Below, piece after piece: positions 1-9,013 of a stretch of 64,000 nt of DNA. Below the pieces are notes generated by a model that did not search any database, had not been told where the DNA came from, and was given only the letters and a program-made list of their open reading frames with translations. The DNA comes from Allobosea lupini (GTDB taxonomy: Bacteria > Pseudomonadota > Alphaproteobacteria > Rhizobiales > Beijerinckiaceae): contig NZ_FOAN01000001.1 of NCBI RefSeq assembly GCF_900109525.1, positions 248,001 through 312,000 on the forward strand, in the 5' to 3' direction. Each line of letters opens with the position of its first letter. Position 1 is the stretch's first letter. A program made the translations under genes and the position numbers.

Positions 1-229
1 CCGTCCCGCCGGCGCCGCCGCGGTTGTCGATCAGGATGCGCTGGCCGAGCTGCTGCTCGAGCTGGGCGGCAAGGGGGCGGGCAAAGGCGTCGGTGCCGCC
101 GCCGGCCGGGAACGGCACGATGAAGCTGACGGGCTTCTGCGGCCAGGATTGAGCCGTCGCCGGCGCTGCCGGGACGAGCTGGATGAGGGTGGCGAGCGCG
201 AGTGCGCCGAGCCAGCCGGATTTCGACAT
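1..229 (-). CDS. Bug/TctC family periplasmic solute-binding protein, 5' part only
   Basis: The first 76 codons of a gene that runs off the left edge. The N-terminus is a Sec-type signal peptide (basic MSKS, hydrophobic stretch, a likely cut after PATA-Q at about residue 27). It is followed by a WPQKPV segment and VPFPAGGGTDAFAR, which are hallmarks of the tripartite tricarboxylate transporter binding proteins. Proteins of this family capture carboxylates or other small acids in the periplasm. The ATG at 229 has an AAGGGAG ribosome site about 8 bases upstream. Many members are orphans without TctA/TctB, so the ligand cannot be named. Confidence 0.85.
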   Translation of the reverse strand, partial: MSKSGWLGALALATLIQLVPAAPATAQSWPQKPVSFIVPFPAGGGTDAFARPLAAQLEQQLGQRILIDNRGGAGGT

Positions 230-750
230 CGATTTGATCTCCCTTGGATATCCGGACTCTTGAAGGTCCTTGCAATCGCTTCCGGCAGAATGCCGGGCGT
301 TATGTCAGATTAGCGCATTGCGATATCGGAATGGCAACCCGACCAAAGCAGGGTCTCCCCGGCAGCCGGCCGAACTGGCTGTCAGGATCGCCGCAACCGA
401 AATCGGCCGGGAAATCCGGGCGTTTTGCATGACGTTGAAGCCAACGGGTTGGCAGGAGTGTTGGCTGCGGAGATTGACATTCGTCGGCCTAGTACGTTGA
501 TATCAACATAAATAGACCGTTCGGCCTGACAGCAGAACGGCCGGCCTGAACCGTGCTCGACAGCGTGCGTTTGGCGATGAGCAGGAGCCGCATGGGTAAA
601 GTCGCCGGTTGGCGAACACGTCATGCGCCGCTGCTGGACAATGACGGCTACGACGAGGGTGTGGGCTGGATCACCGCCTAACCGGCTGCGTTTCGGTCGG
701 TCGATGCCGCCAGATTCGCGCGGATCTCAGACGAAAAAAGGGAGACGACC
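230..750. other. 521-base intergenic region with a 12-bp palindrome
   Basis: This gap separates the binding-protein gene from the divergent VOC gene. It holds the perfect palindrome GTTGATATCAAC at 496-507, then a CCGTTC/GAACGG pair at about 517-540. A 43-codon frame opens with GTG at 553 and stops at 681. It has no clear ribosome site and no family I recognise, so I do not call it a gene. Base composition is slightly less GC-biased than the flanking genes. Promoters for both flanking genes presumably lie here, but I could not fix -35/-10 boxes. Confidence 0.5.
496..507. promoter_or_regulatory. 12-bp perfect palindrome, possible operator
   Basis: GTTGATATCAAC is fully self-complementary and lies in an A/T-rich patch, about 243 bases before the VOC gene and 267 bases before the binding-protein start. 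Such a site suits a dimeric repressor, but no regulator gene is adjacent and the distances are long. This is inference from symmetry alone. Confidence 0.3.
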
Positions 751-1203
751 ATGAAGATCGTGACCAGCCTGAGCTTTCAGGGGCAGTGCCGCGAGGCTTT
801 CGAGTTCTATGCCAAAGTGCTGGGCGGCAAGATCACGGCCGCCATGCCCTATGGCGATGCGCCGCCCGGCATGGGCATGCCGGACACCGACGGCAAGTAT
901 AAGAACTGGCTGATGCATTGCTGGCTCGAGGTCGGCGATCAGGCGCTGATGGGCGCCGACATGGATACCGCCTGGGCCCACAACATCGACAAACCCAAGA
1001 ACGGCTTCGACGTCACCCTGCACACCAACGACAAGGCCCAGGGCCAGCGCTGGTTCGAGCAGTTGGCCGAAGGGGGCAGGGCCGTGATGCCGTTCAGCGA
1101 GACCTTCTGGTCGCCCGGCTTCGGCTCCCTCGTCGACAAGTTCGGAATCCCGTGGATGGTCAACACCATCCCGTCGGCCGACTGGAAGCCGTCGCAGGGC
1201 TGA
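751..1203 (+). CDS. VOC superfamily protein, PhnB / 3-demethylubiquinone-methyltransferase-like
   Basis: A 150-residue protein with the PhnB-type glyoxalase/bleomycin-resistance fold. It starts KIVTSLSFQGQCREAFEFYAKVLGG, the usual first beta-alpha unit in which a residue pair and the FY...LGG motif mark the family. It ends with WMVNT, typical of the last strand (PWMVN). Length fits the family. Despite the common database name, these proteins are not shown to be methyltransferases, and substrate and reaction are unknown. The ATG follows a clear AAGGGAG site. It stands alone, about 130 bases before an MFS gene. Confidence 0.85.
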   Translation: MKIVTSLSFQGQCREAFEFYAKVLGGKITAAMPYGDAPPGMGMPDTDGKYKNWLMHCWLEVGDQALMGADMDTAWAHNIDKPKNGFDVTLHTNDKAQGQRWFEQLAEGGRAVMPFSETFWSPGFGSLVDKFGIPWMVNTIPSADWKPSQG

Positions 1204-1337
1204 GGCGGCCCGATCCCGATAAAAAGCTGCGGCGGGATGTCGGCTTCGCCAAGGCCGATCCGTCCTTGGGGCATTGAGCGCACCCGCGGGGCCAGTCCGG
1301 CTGACCGGGGCGCTCCTCGAACGTCCCGGAGAAGGTG

Positions 1338-2549
1338 ATGAGCCAGTCCTATCGTTGGGTGATCGTCGCCGCAGGCGGCCTGCTCGGCTGCGTCGCGGTC
1401 GGCGCCATGTTCTCGTTGCCGGTCTTCCTGCGGCCGATGTCGCAGGATACCGGCTGGTCCGTCACCGGGATCTCGACGGCGATGACGATCGGTTTCCTCG
1501 CCATGGCGGCAGCCAGCATGGTCTGGGGCAATCTCTCCGATCGCTATGGGCCGCGCCCGGTGGTGCTGACCGGATCGATCGTCCTGGCTGCGAGCCTGGC
1601 GCTCGCGAGCAGGGCGGATTCCCTGATCGAATTCCAGCTGCTCTTCGGCCTTCTGGTCGGTGCGGCGACCGCGGCTGTCTTCGCGCCGATGATGGCCTGC
1701 GTCACCGGCTGGTTCGACACCCAGCGCGGCCTTGCGGTCTCGCTCGTCTCGGCCGGCATGGGGATGGCGCCGATGACCATGGCGCCGCTCGCAGCCTGGC
1801 TGGTCACCATCCATGACTGGCGCGCCTCGATGCAGATCATCGCCGCCATCGCGGCGGTGCTGATGATCCCTGCGGCGCTCCTGGTGCGCCGGCCGCCAGC
1901 GTTGGAGGCAGCTGCTGCCAAGACCGAGGCGACCGAAGTCACGCAAGGAGAGATGAGCGTCGGCCAGGCGGTGCGTTCGCCCCAGTTCATCACGCTCATG
2001 CTGGCGAATTTCTTCTGCTGCGCCACGCATTCCGGGCCGATCTTCCACACGGTGAGCTATGCCGTGAGCTGTGGCATCCCGATGCTCGCGGCCGTGTCGA
2101 TCTACAGCGTCGAGGGATTGGCCGGCATGTTCGGCCGTCTCGGCTTCGGTGTCGCGGGGGACCGGTTCGGCGCGCAGCGGGTCCTGATCCTCGGGCTGCT
2201 GGCCCAGGCTTTCGGCGTGCTGGCCTATGCCTTCGTCGGCGAGCTCGCCGGCTTCTATGCGGTCGCTGTGATCGTCGGCTTCATCTACGCCGGCACCATG
2301 CCGCTCTATGCCGTGATCATCCGCGAGAATTTCCCTCTGAAGATGATGGGTACGATCATCGGCGGCACGGCGATGGCCGGAAGCTTGGGCATGTCGACCG
2401 GCCCGCTGCTCGGCGGCCTGATCTACGACCGGTTCGGTAGCTACGCGCCGATGTATGTCGGCTCCTGGGTCCTCGGCCTGGCGGCGATGCTGGTCCTGTG
2501 GAGCTTCCGGCCGTTTCCCGAGAAGCGGGCGGAGCTGGCGGTGGCGTGA
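1338..2549 (+). CDS. MFS transporter, 12 membrane segments
   Basis: About 403 residues rich in hydrophobic segments, with a weak motif A (GNLSDRYGPRP) after segment 2 and a second copy (GDRFGAQR) in the C-terminal half. This is the layout of a 12-helix major facilitator. The closest general look is the oxalate/formate-antiporter-like (OFA) or monocarboxylate group common in rhizobia, but the substrate cannot be read from sequence. I prefer the ATG at 1338 to the GTG three bases earlier, because the GGAG at 1328-1331 is then correctly spaced. The gene is monocistronic and ends before a strong hairpin shared with the convergent MBL gene. Confidence 0.85.
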   Translation: MSQSYRWVIVAAGGLLGCVAVGAMFSLPVFLRPMSQDTGWSVTGISTAMTIGFLAMAAASMVWGNLSDRYGPRPVVLTGSIVLAASLALASRADSLIEFQLLFGLLVGAATAAVFAPMMACVTGWFDTQRGLAVSLVSAGMGMAPMTMAPLAAWLVTIHDWRASMQIIAAIAAVLMIPAALLVRRPPALEAAAAKTEATEVTQGEMSVGQAVRSPQFITLMLANFFCCATHSGPIFHTVSYAVSCGIPMLAAVSIYSVEGLAGMFGRLGFGVAGDRFGAQRVLILGLLAQAFGVLAYAFVGELAGFYAVAVIVGFIYAGTMPLYAVIIRENFPLKMMGTIIGGTAMAGSLGMSTGPLLGGLIYDRFGSYAPMYVGSWVLGLAAMLVLWSFRPFPEKRAELAVA

Positions 2550-2602
2550 AGGGCTTGCGCGTCGCGATGGCGGGGAGACTCAACGCGATCGGCTCATTGC
2601 TT

Positions 2603-2632
2603 CAACGCCTGGTGTGGTTGCGCCAGGCGTTG
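2603..2632. terminator. Hairpin between convergent genes (candidate terminator)
   Basis: CAACGCCTGG at 2603-2612 pairs perfectly with CCAGGCGTTG at 2623-2632 around a 10-base loop. It lies between the ends of the MFS gene (plus) and the MBL hydrolase gene (minus). No U-tract follows on either strand, so it may act with Rho or as an mRNA 3' stabiliser rather than as a textbook intrinsic terminator. Confidence 0.5.
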
Positions 2633-2744
2633 GAAGACGGAGCGGAGGGGTTGGAGAGAAGCGATCCGCAGGCCCAGATCCGATTCGCATAAGACATATT
2701 ATGGAACTTAAATTGATGCCCGGAAATGCCCCCGTGAGGCCGGC

Positions 2745-3548
2745 CTAGCTCTCGACCGTCAGCTTCATGCCATCGAACGCCGGTTCAATGTGGGCCGGCA
2801 AGCGCTTGGCCAAGCTGGCATAATCGAGATCGACATGGAGGTTGGTCAGGATCGCGCGACGCGGCTTGAGCTCCGCGATCGCGTCGAGCGACTGCTCCAG
2901 ATTGAAGTGGCTGGGATGCGGCGATTCACGCAGGCAGTCGAGGACGAGCAGGTCGAGCCCGCTCATCGCCGCCATCGCTTCTGGCGGGATCGCGCTGACA
3001 TCGGGCGCATAAGCAAAATCGCCGAAGCGGAAGCCGAGCGCGTCATAGTTCGGGCCGTGCTCGAGCCGGAACGGCAATGTCTCGATCGGTCCGCCAGCGC
3101 CGTCGATCACGAGTGGTTCGCCGGCTGCGAGCGGCTTCAGATCGAGGATCGGCGGATACAAGCTGCCGGGCGGCGTCTCGAACAGATAGCCGAAGCGCTG
3201 GCGCAGCGTCACGGCCGTTACAGCATCGGCGTGGACCGGGATGCGCTTGCGCATATGCAGCACCAGCGCGCGCAGATCGTCGATGCCATGGGTGTGGTCG
3301 GCATGGTCGTGGCTGAACAGGGTCACGTCGAGCCGGTTGATCTCAGCCGACAGGAGCTGCTCGCGCAGGTCCGGCGTGGTGTCGATCAGCACGCTCGTCG
3401 CGCCGTTCAGGCCGCGGCGCTCGACCAGGATCGAGCAGCGCCGCCGCCGGTTCTTCGGATCGTTGGGATCGCAGGCGCCCCAGCCGGAGCCTGGCCGCGG
3501 GACACCGCCGGATGAGCCGCAGCCGAGGATGGTGACGGTCAGGCTCAT
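2745..3548 (-). CDS. MBL-fold metallo-hydrolase (PhnP/PqqB-like)
   Basis: A 267-residue metallo-beta-lactamase-fold protein. The metal site is visible as SHDHADHTHG (His80, His82, Asp84, His85), preceded by the N-terminal LGCGSSGGVPRPG typical of the PhnP-like phosphodiesterase branch. Later metal ligands fall in APDVS and in LTNLHVDL near the C-terminus. In alphaproteobacteria this gene regularly follows metG and tatD, as here (15 bases after tatD), and is usually annotated only as an MBL-fold hydrolase. A cyclic phosphodiester or nucleotide-type substrate is plausible, but the true one is unknown. Confidence 0.88.
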   Translation of the reverse strand: MSLTVTILGCGSSGGVPRPGSGWGACDPNDPKNRRRRCSILVERRGLNGATSVLIDTTPDLREQLLSAEINRLDVTLFSHDHADHTHGIDDLRALVLHMRKRIPVHADAVTAVTLRQRFGYLFETPPGSLYPPILDLKPLAAGEPLVIDGAGGPIETLPFRLEHGPNYDALGFRFGDFAYAPDVSAIPPEAMAAMSGLDLLVLDCLRESPHPSHFNLEQSLDAIAELKPRRAILTNLHVDLDYASLAKRLPAHIEPAFDGMKLTVES

Positions 3549-3563
3549 GCGGCGGCGCCAGCC

Positions 3564-4364
3564 TCAGGCAACCCGCGCCACAGGCGCCCCATGGTCCATC
3601 TTCCAGTAGCAGCGCCTGGCGTTCTCCGTCGTGATCCGGGCGATCTCGTCGAAGGAGACGCCTTTGACCTCGGCGAGAACCTTCGCAGTTTCAACGACAT
3701 AGGACGGTTCGTTGCGCTTGCCGCGGTAAGGCGTGGGGGCGAGGTAGGGCGCGTCGGTTTCGACCAGCAGGCGCTCCATCGGGATGTCGCGGGCGATATC
3801 GCGCAGCGCCTGCGAGGTCTTGAAAGTCAGGATTCCGGAAAAAGAGACGTAGAGCCCGAGCTCGACGCCGGTGCGGGCCAGCATCTCGCCGGCGGTGAAG
3901 CAGTGCAGGATGGCAGGGAAGGCGCCCTTCCCCATTTCCTCGCGCAGGATCGCCGCCATGTCCTCGTCGGCTTCGCGCGAATGGATCACCAGCGGCAGCT
4001 GGGTCTCGCGGGCCGCAGCGATATGGGTGCGCAGGCCCTGCTCCTGCGCTTCGCGCGGGCTCTTGTCGTAGTGATAGTCGAGCCCGGCCTCGCCGATCGC
4101 GACGCAGCGCGGATGACGCGACAGTGCGACCAGCTGCCCGGCGGTGACGTCGAGCTCTTCATGCGCGCCATGCGGATGCGTGCCGACCGTGCACCAGACC
4201 GAGGGAAAACGCTCGGCCAGCGCCGCATAGGTGGCAAAGCGGGCGACGCGGGTCGAGATCGTCACCATCCGGCCGACGCCGGCCGCTTCGGCGCGGTCGA
4301 CATAGGATCCGATATCCTCGGCGAAATCGGGGAAATCGAGATGGCAATGCGTATCGATCAGCAT
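3564..4364 (-). CDS. tatD: TatD family metal-dependent deoxyribonuclease
   Basis: A 266-residue TIM-barrel hydrolase of the TatD family (3'-5' exonuclease acting on DNA, linked to repair and DNA degradation). It begins [11 protein letters not shown], giving the first two metal-binding histidines (His6, His8), then has GEAGLDYHY, IHSREAD, ILHCF and ETDAPYLAP, all signature motifs. The ATG at 4364 overlaps the metG stop codon by one base (TGATG), which fixes the start. A longer in-frame extension upstream lies wholly inside metG and is not coding. The order metG-tatD-MBL hydrolase is a standard alphaproteobacterial operon. Confidence 0.95.
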   Translation of the reverse strand: MLIDTHCHLDFPDFAEDIGSYVDRAEAAGVGRMVTISTRVARFATYAALAERFPSVWCTVGTHPHGAHEELDVTAGQLVALSRHPRCVAIGEAGLDYHYDKSPREAQEQGLRTHIAAARETQLPLVIHSREADEDMAAILREEMGKGAFPAILHCFTAGEMLARTGVELGLYVSFSGILTFKTSQALRDIARDIPMERLLVETDAPYLAPTPYRGKRNEPSYVVETAKVLAEVKGVSFDEIARITTENARRCYWKMDHGAPVARVA

Positions 4365-5923
4365 CAGGCCGCCTCGCCGCCTTCCGGCTCGACATAGCGC
4401 GGGAAGACCGCGCTCGGCGCCGGCAGCACCGTGCCCGCGGAGAGGCGGCCGGTCTCGCCGAGCGATGCGAAGTCGCGCGCCTCCGCCGGGACCGCGAGCA
4501 GATCGAGCAGCTTGGCCATCGCTTGCGGCATCACCGGCTGGGTCATGATCGCGACCTGCCGGATCGTCTCGATCGTGACGTAGAGCACCGTATCGCGGCG
4601 GACCGGGTCGCTCTTGGAGAGCTTCCACGGTTCGTTGTTGGCGAAATAGCGGTTGGCCTCGGCGACCACGGCCCAGATGTCCGCCAGCACGACGTGCAGG
4701 GCGAAATCCTGCATGGCCGTGCGCGTCTTCGCCAGCAGCCCATCGGCCTGCGCCAGCATGGCGCGATCGCCTTCCGTCAGCGCACCGGCCGGCGGCACCC
4801 TGCCCTCGCAGTTCTTGGCGATCATCGACAGCGAGCGCTGCGCGAGATTGCCGAGATCATTGGCGAGGTCGGCATTGATGCGTCCGACGATCGCCTCGTG
4901 GCTGTAGTTGCCATCCTGGCCGAAGGAGACCTCGCGCAGGAAGAAATAGCGCAGCTGGTCGACGCCGTAGATATCGGCGAGCGCGAACGGGTCGACGACG
5001 TTGCCGACCGATTTCGACATCTTGGCGCCCTTGTTCAGCAGGAAGCCATGACCGAAGACACGCTTCGGCAGCGGCAGCCCCGCCGACATCAGGAAGGCCG
5101 GCCAGTAGACCGTATGGAATCGCACGATGTCCTTGCCGATGATGTGGACATCGGCCGGCCAGTAGTGCCAGCGCGGATCGCTCTCGTCGGGGAAGCCACA
5201 GCCGGTAACGTAGTTGTTGAGCGCGTCGACCCAGACATACATCACATGCTTGGGATCGCCCGGGACCGGCAGCCCCCAGTCGAAGGTGGTGCGGCTAATC
5301 GAGAGATCCTCGAGCCCGCTTTGGACAAAGGACACGATCTCGTTGCGGCGCGTTTCCGGCGAGACGAAGTCCGGCACGTCGCGATAAAGCGCGAGTAGCT
5401 TGTCCTGATAGGCCTTCAGACGGAAGAAATAGCTCTCCTCCTCGACCCATTCGACCGGCGTGCCCTGCCCGCCCAGGCGCGTGCCGTCAGGTTGGAGGGT
5501 CGTCTCCTCCTCGCCATAGAAGGCTTCGTCCCGGACCGAGTACCAGCCGGAATATTTGGCGAGGTAGATGTCGCCATTGGCCTCCATCCTGCGCCAGAGT
5601 TCCTGCGTCGAGGGCAGGTGGTCGGTGTCGGTGGTGCGGATGAAGCGGTCGAACGAGCAGCCCAGCCGCTGCTCCATCTCCTCGAAGCGCGCGGCGATGC
5701 CGTCGACGAAATCCTTGGGCGAGAGCCCGTTCTGCGCAGCAGTGCGCTGCACCTTCTGGCCGTGTTCGTCGGTGCCGGTCATGGCGAAGACGTCATAGCC
5801 ATCGAGGCGCTTGAAGCGGGCGATCGCATCCGCCGACACCATCTCATAGGCGTGGCCGATATGCGGCGGGCCGTTGGTGTAGTGGATCGCAGTCGTCAGA
5901 TAGAACTTCGGGGCCGAGGCCAT
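4364..5923 (-). CDS. metG: Methionyl-tRNA synthetase
   Basis: A 519-residue class I aminoacyl-tRNA synthetase charging tRNA-Met. HIGH is at residues 21-24 and KMSKS near residue 300, with the family motifs TGTDEHGQK and [10 protein letters not shown] between them. Length matches the short type lacking the C-terminal dimerisation/tRNA-binding domain, as usual in alphaproteobacteria. It lies about 80 bases after holB, separated by a palindromic repeat, and overlaps tatD by one base. Essential housekeeping gene; no oddities seen. Confidence 0.97.
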   Translation of the reverse strand: MASAPKFYLTTAIHYTNGPPHIGHAYEMVSADAIARFKRLDGYDVFAMTGTDEHGQKVQRTAAQNGLSPKDFVDGIAARFEEMEQRLGCSFDRFIRTTDTDHLPSTQELWRRMEANGDIYLAKYSGWYSVRDEAFYGEEETTLQPDGTRLGGQGTPVEWVEEESYFFRLKAYQDKLLALYRDVPDFVSPETRRNEIVSFVQSGLEDLSISRTTFDWGLPVPGDPKHVMYVWVDALNNYVTGCGFPDESDPRWHYWPADVHIIGKDIVRFHTVYWPAFLMSAGLPLPKRVFGHGFLLNKGAKMSKSVGNVVDPFALADIYGVDQLRYFFLREVSFGQDGNYSHEAIVGRINADLANDLGNLAQRSLSMIAKNCEGRVPPAGALTEGDRAMLAQADGLLAKTRTAMQDFALHVVLADIWAVVAEANRYFANNEPWKLSKSDPVRRDTVLYVTIETIRQVAIMTQPVMPQAMAKLLDLLAVPAEARDFASLGETGRLSAGTVLPAPSAVFPRYVEPEGGEAA

Positions 5924-5949
5924 TGGTCTGTCCGGTCGTCAAAGAGTGA

Positions 5950-5996
5950 GAGCAGGACTTGCGCGAAAACCGGTTTCCACTTTTCGCATCCTGCTC
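5950..5996. repeat. Palindromic intergenic repeat element between holB and metG
   Basis: The outer arms GAGCAGGA (5950-5957) and TCCTGCTC (5989-5996) are perfect complements. The inner arms GCGAAAA (5963-5969) and TTTTCGC (5981-5987) enclose CCGGTTTCCAC. Elements with an AAACCGGTTTCCACTTTTC core are, from memory, scattered many times in rhizobial intergenic regions. Here the element fills the short gap inside an otherwise compact operon and could form a stem in the holB-metG transcript. Confidence 0.65.
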
Positions 5997-6002
5997 CTGG
6001 TT

Positions 6003-7073
6003 TCAGGCCGCGCGCGAACGGGAAACCGCCTCCGACAGATCGTGAAACAGCGACATGACGAGGGGGCGGCGATCGAGATTGTAGGTTTCGACCTCGTTCG
6101 CGGCGCGTGCAAGTCTCTCCCACACCTCCGCGAGGGGCGCAAGCCGGGCCGGGCCGGCGGCGGCATGCGCATGAAGGTGCGCGCCGAGCCAGCCCTGCAC
6201 GGTCTCGATCATGACCGCGAAATCGGCCTCGCCCGCCCTGCCCGCGACATCCTCGCCCAGCGCCAGCAGGGCCGAGAGATCGATCGAGGGCAGCGCGTCG
6301 AGCCGCGCCCTCACCGCTTCGACCAGCGCCAGCGTTTCGGGGTCGACATAGGTCAGCGCCCGTTTGACCGAGCCTTCGGACAGAGTGGCAGCGCGGTGGA
6401 GCGCCGAGGCGTCATAGGGCAGGCGCATGCGCTCCAGTGCGATCGCGCCGGCCTGCGCGACATCGGCCTCGCCGAGTGGCTCGAAGGAGAGCAGCCGGCA
6501 GCGCGAGCGGATGGTCGGCAGGACCCGGCCGGGCGCATGGGCGACGATCAGGAAGAGGCAGCGCGGCGGCGGCTCCTCGAGCAGTTTCAGCAGGGCGTTG
6601 GCGCCTGGCCGGTCGAGGTCCTCGGCTGAATCGACGATCGCGACGCGCCAGCCGCCCTCGCCCGCGCTGGAGCCGAAGCGGTCGATGATCCGGCGTACGA
6701 GATCGACCGGGATGTTGCTGGTGAAGCTCTTGCCGTCCGGCTTGGCGATGCGCCGCAGCAGATGCAGGTCGGGATGCGACTGCGCCGCGATCTTGCGGGT
6801 GGCTCCCTCCGTTTCGGGCACGGCGAGATCGCGGGAATCTTCCGCGCGGCGCAGCGGATCGCCCTCGGCCAGCATGAAGCGAGCGGCGCGATAGGCGAAG
6901 CTCGCCTTGCCGACGCCCTCCGGGCCGCCGAGCAGCCAGGCATGGTGCACGCGGCCTGAGCGTAAAGCCGTCAGGAGGGCTTCCTCCTGGCGCTGGTGAC
7001 CGACAAGGGCCAGCGTCTCGCGTGGATGCGGCGCGTTCGGCAGGCGGTCGGGTTCGTTGCTCGATTCGATCAT
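6003..7073 (-). CDS. holB: DNA polymerase III subunit delta'
   Basis: A 356-residue AAA+ clamp-loader subunit, part of the complex that opens the beta clamp during replication. Visible features are VGHQRQEEALLTALRSGRVHHAWLL near the N-terminus, the Walker-A-like GGPEGVGKASFAY (about residues 49-61), and VDSAEDLDRPGANALLKLLEEPP, the delta' sensor-1/Walker-B region. The zinc-binding cysteines of E. coli delta' are absent, which is normal for this lineage. The gene overlaps the tmk stop by four bases, so tmk and holB are probably translationally coupled, an arrangement common across bacteria. Confidence 0.93.
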   Translation of the reverse strand: MIESSNEPDRLPNAPHPRETLALVGHQRQEEALLTALRSGRVHHAWLLGGPEGVGKASFAYRAARFMLAEGDPLRRAEDSRDLAVPETEGATRKIAAQSHPDLHLLRRIAKPDGKSFTSNIPVDLVRRIIDRFGSSAGEGGWRVAIVDSAEDLDRPGANALLKLLEEPPPRCLFLIVAHAPGRVLPTIRSRCRLLSFEPLGEADVAQAGAIALERMRLPYDASALHRAATLSEGSVKRALTYVDPETLALVEAVRARLDALPSIDLSALLALGEDVAGRAGEADFAVMIETVQGWLGAHLHAHAAAGPARLAPLAEVWERLARAANEVETYNLDRRPLVMSLFHDLSEAVSRSRAA

Positions 7074-7747
7074 GCCGGCGCAATCTGCGGCAAGGGCAGC
7101 CGGCTGGAAAGCGCTTCCCAGGCGGTATCCGCGAGCACCTCCGGCGGGAGGCTGGCGTCGAGCACGACGCAGCGCTGCGGCTCGGCGGAAGCGATGTCGA
7201 GAAAGCCCTGGCGCAGGCGGCGATGGAAGCTGATCGTTTCGCTCTCGAAACGGTCTGTCGCCTCGCCCGGCTGGCGACGACGGGCGGCGCGGGCGAGGCC
7301 CGTCTCGGGCGCGAGGTCGAGGATGAAGGTCAGCTCTGGCATCAGGCCGGCGATGGCGACGGTCTCCAGGGCAGAGAGCTTGTCTCCGGCGATCTCGCCG
7401 AGCGTGCCCTGGTAGACGCGCGTCGAATCGATGAAGCGGTCGCAGATCACCCAGGCGCCGCGCTTGAGCGCCGGCCTGATCCGGCTGTCGACATGGTCGA
7501 TGCGGGCTGCCTGGAACATCAGCGCTTCGGCGAAGGCACCATAGGGCTTGATCCGCCCAGCGAGCAGCGCCTCGCGGATGCGCTCGGCCTTGGGTGAGCC
7601 GCCGGGTTCGCGTGTCAGCTCGACGGTAAGCCCTTGCGCCTCCAGCCGCGCCGCGAGCGCCTTGGCGAGGGTCGACTTGCCGGCCCCCTCCCCGCCTTCG
7701 AGCGTGATGAAATGACCGGTCGCAGGCTGCACCTTAGCTTTGGCCAA
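7070..7747 (-). CDS. tmk: Thymidylate kinase
   Basis: About 225 residues; converts dTMP to dTDP for DNA synthesis. The P-loop GGEGAGKST is near residues 18-26, followed by LTREPGGSP (the DR/RE substrate motif) and VICDRFIDSTRVYQG. There is no ATG in a sensible place. Candidate starts are TTG at 7753 (overlapping the dacF stop as TTGA), TTG at 7747 and GTG at 7732. I chose 7747 because a GGAG lies six bases before it, whereas it abuts 7753 directly. Co-transcribed with dacF upstream and holB downstream. Confidence 0.92.
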   Translation of the reverse strand: MAKAKVQPATGHFITLEGGEGAGKSTLAKALAARLEAQGLTVELTREPGGSPKAERIREALLAGRIKPYGAFAEALMFQAARIDHVDSRIRPALKRGAWVICDRFIDSTRVYQGTLGEIAGDKLSALETVAIAGLMPELTFILDLAPETGLARAARRRQPGEATDRFESETISFHRRLRQGFLDIASAEPQRCVVLDASLPPEVLADTAWEALSSRLPLPQIAPA

Positions 7748-7749
7748 GC

Positions 7750-8964
7750 TCAACTCCGCTTCAGGGCCTTGCGGACCCAGCCGGTCGCGGCCTCCATCAG
7801 CGCATCGAACGCCCGCTGCTGCAGGGTTCCGGCCGCGATCGACTCGGCCGCATAGAGCGGGATCTCCAGTGTCTTGATCTCGCCGCGCGTGACCAGCAGG
7901 CGGCCGACTTCCGTCCCCTCCGCCACCGGCGCCTGCAGGGGCCCCCGATAGACGATTCGGGCAGCGAGGCGCTCGCTGCTGCCGCGCGGCACCAGCAGAT
8001 TGACCGGCCCTTTCGCCTTCAGCGCGATGCGCCCTTTCTCGCCACCGAAGACGCTGGCCTCGCCGACGGTCTCGCCCTCGGCGAAGACCTGCCGCTGCTC
8101 GAAGGAGCGGAAGCCCCATTCGAGCAGCTTGCGGGCCTCGCTGGCGCGATCGCGCGCATTCTTCAGCCCGTTGACCACGACGATCAGACGCTGGCCCTTC
8201 TGCACGGCCGAGCCGACGAGGCCGTAGCCGGTCTCGTCGATATTGCCTGTCTTGAGGCCGTCGGCGCCGATATCCATGGCGAGCAGCGGGTTGCGGTTGC
8301 TCTGCTTGATCTTGTTCCAGGTGAAGTCGCGCTGGCCGAAGATCCGGTAGAGCTCCGGATAGGTCTTGACGATATGGTCGGCCAGGAAGGCGAGCTCGCG
8401 CGCGGTCACCTTCTGCTGCGGATCGGCCATGCCGGTCGCGTTGCGGAACTGCGATTTGGTCAGACCGAGCGCGTGGACACGCTCGGTCATGATCCTGGCG
8501 AAGCTCGCCTCATCGCCCGCCACGGCCTCGGCCAGCGCGATCGCGGCATCGTTGCCGGAGTGCACGATCAGGCCCTGAAGGATGTCGCCGAGCTTCACCC
8601 GGCTGTTGACGATGGCGAACATGGTCGAGCCGCCCGAGACGCCGCCCCCCTTGCGCCAGGCGTTCTCCGAGATCGAGATCTCGGTCTCCAGCGTCATCTT
8701 GCCGGCGGCGATCTCCTGGAAGGCGACGAGGGCGGTGGCGAGCTTGGCGAGGCTCGCCGGCACCATCAGCTCGTCGGCGGCCTTCTCGTAGAGCACGGCG
8801 CCGCTGGCGGAATCGAGCAGGATCGCGTAGGGCGCGGCTGATTGGAACGCCTGCGCGCGAGCAAGCCCCGGAGCCAGCGCAAGCAGCATGGCCAGCACTG
8901 CGAGAATTCCGCCGGAGGCTGGCAAATAGCGGGCGCGCGCCATCCCTGATCGACCTTGCGTCAT
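7750..8964 (-). CDS. dacF: D-alanyl-D-alanine carboxypeptidase (DacF/DacC class PBP)
   Basis: About 404 residues, exported, trimming the terminal D-Ala from peptidoglycan pentapeptides. The signal peptide runs to about GLARA-Q. The serine-peptidase S11 catalytic triad motifs are all present: SLAK (Ser71), SGN (136-138) and KTG (238-240). A C-terminal PBP5-like beta domain follows, ending in an amphipathic segment of the kind that anchors such enzymes to the membrane. Start at 8964 or at 8943 (MARAR); the second also gives a good signal peptide. An apparent longer N-terminal extension overlaps rlpA and is unlikely. Between rlpA and tmk in the run. Confidence 0.9.
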   Translation of the reverse strand: MTQGRSGMARARYLPASGGILAVLAMLLALAPGLARAQAFQSAAPYAILLDSASGAVLYEKAADELMVPASLAKLATALVAFQEIAAGKMTLETEISISENAWRKGGGVSGGSTMFAIVNSRVKLGDILQGLIVHSGNDAAIALAEAVAGDEASFARIMTERVHALGLTKSQFRNATGMADPQQKVTARELAFLADHIVKTYPELYRIFGQRDFTWNKIKQSNRNPLLAMDIGADGLKTGNIDETGYGLVGSAVQKGQRLIVVVNGLKNARDRASEARKLLEWGFRSFEQRQVFAEGETVGEASVFGGEKGRIALKAKGPVNLLVPRGSSERLAARIVYRGPLQAPVAEGTEVGRLLVTRGEIKTLEIPLYAAESIAAGTLQQRAFDALMEAATGWVRKALKRS

Positions 8965-9013
8965 ATCGAGATCAGATGATGTGCCAGTCCGGGCGGTCAA
9001 GCCCGCAACAGGA

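Noticed and set aside
553..681. A 43-codon frame starting with GTG in the first intergenic gap
   Set aside because: No clear ribosome site, no signal or membrane feature and no family resemblance; kept only as a note.
4365..4628. An 88-codon N-terminal extension of tatD
   Set aside because: It lies inside metG, is Arg/Gly/Ala-rich, and the ATG overlapping the metG stop gives a standard TatD start.
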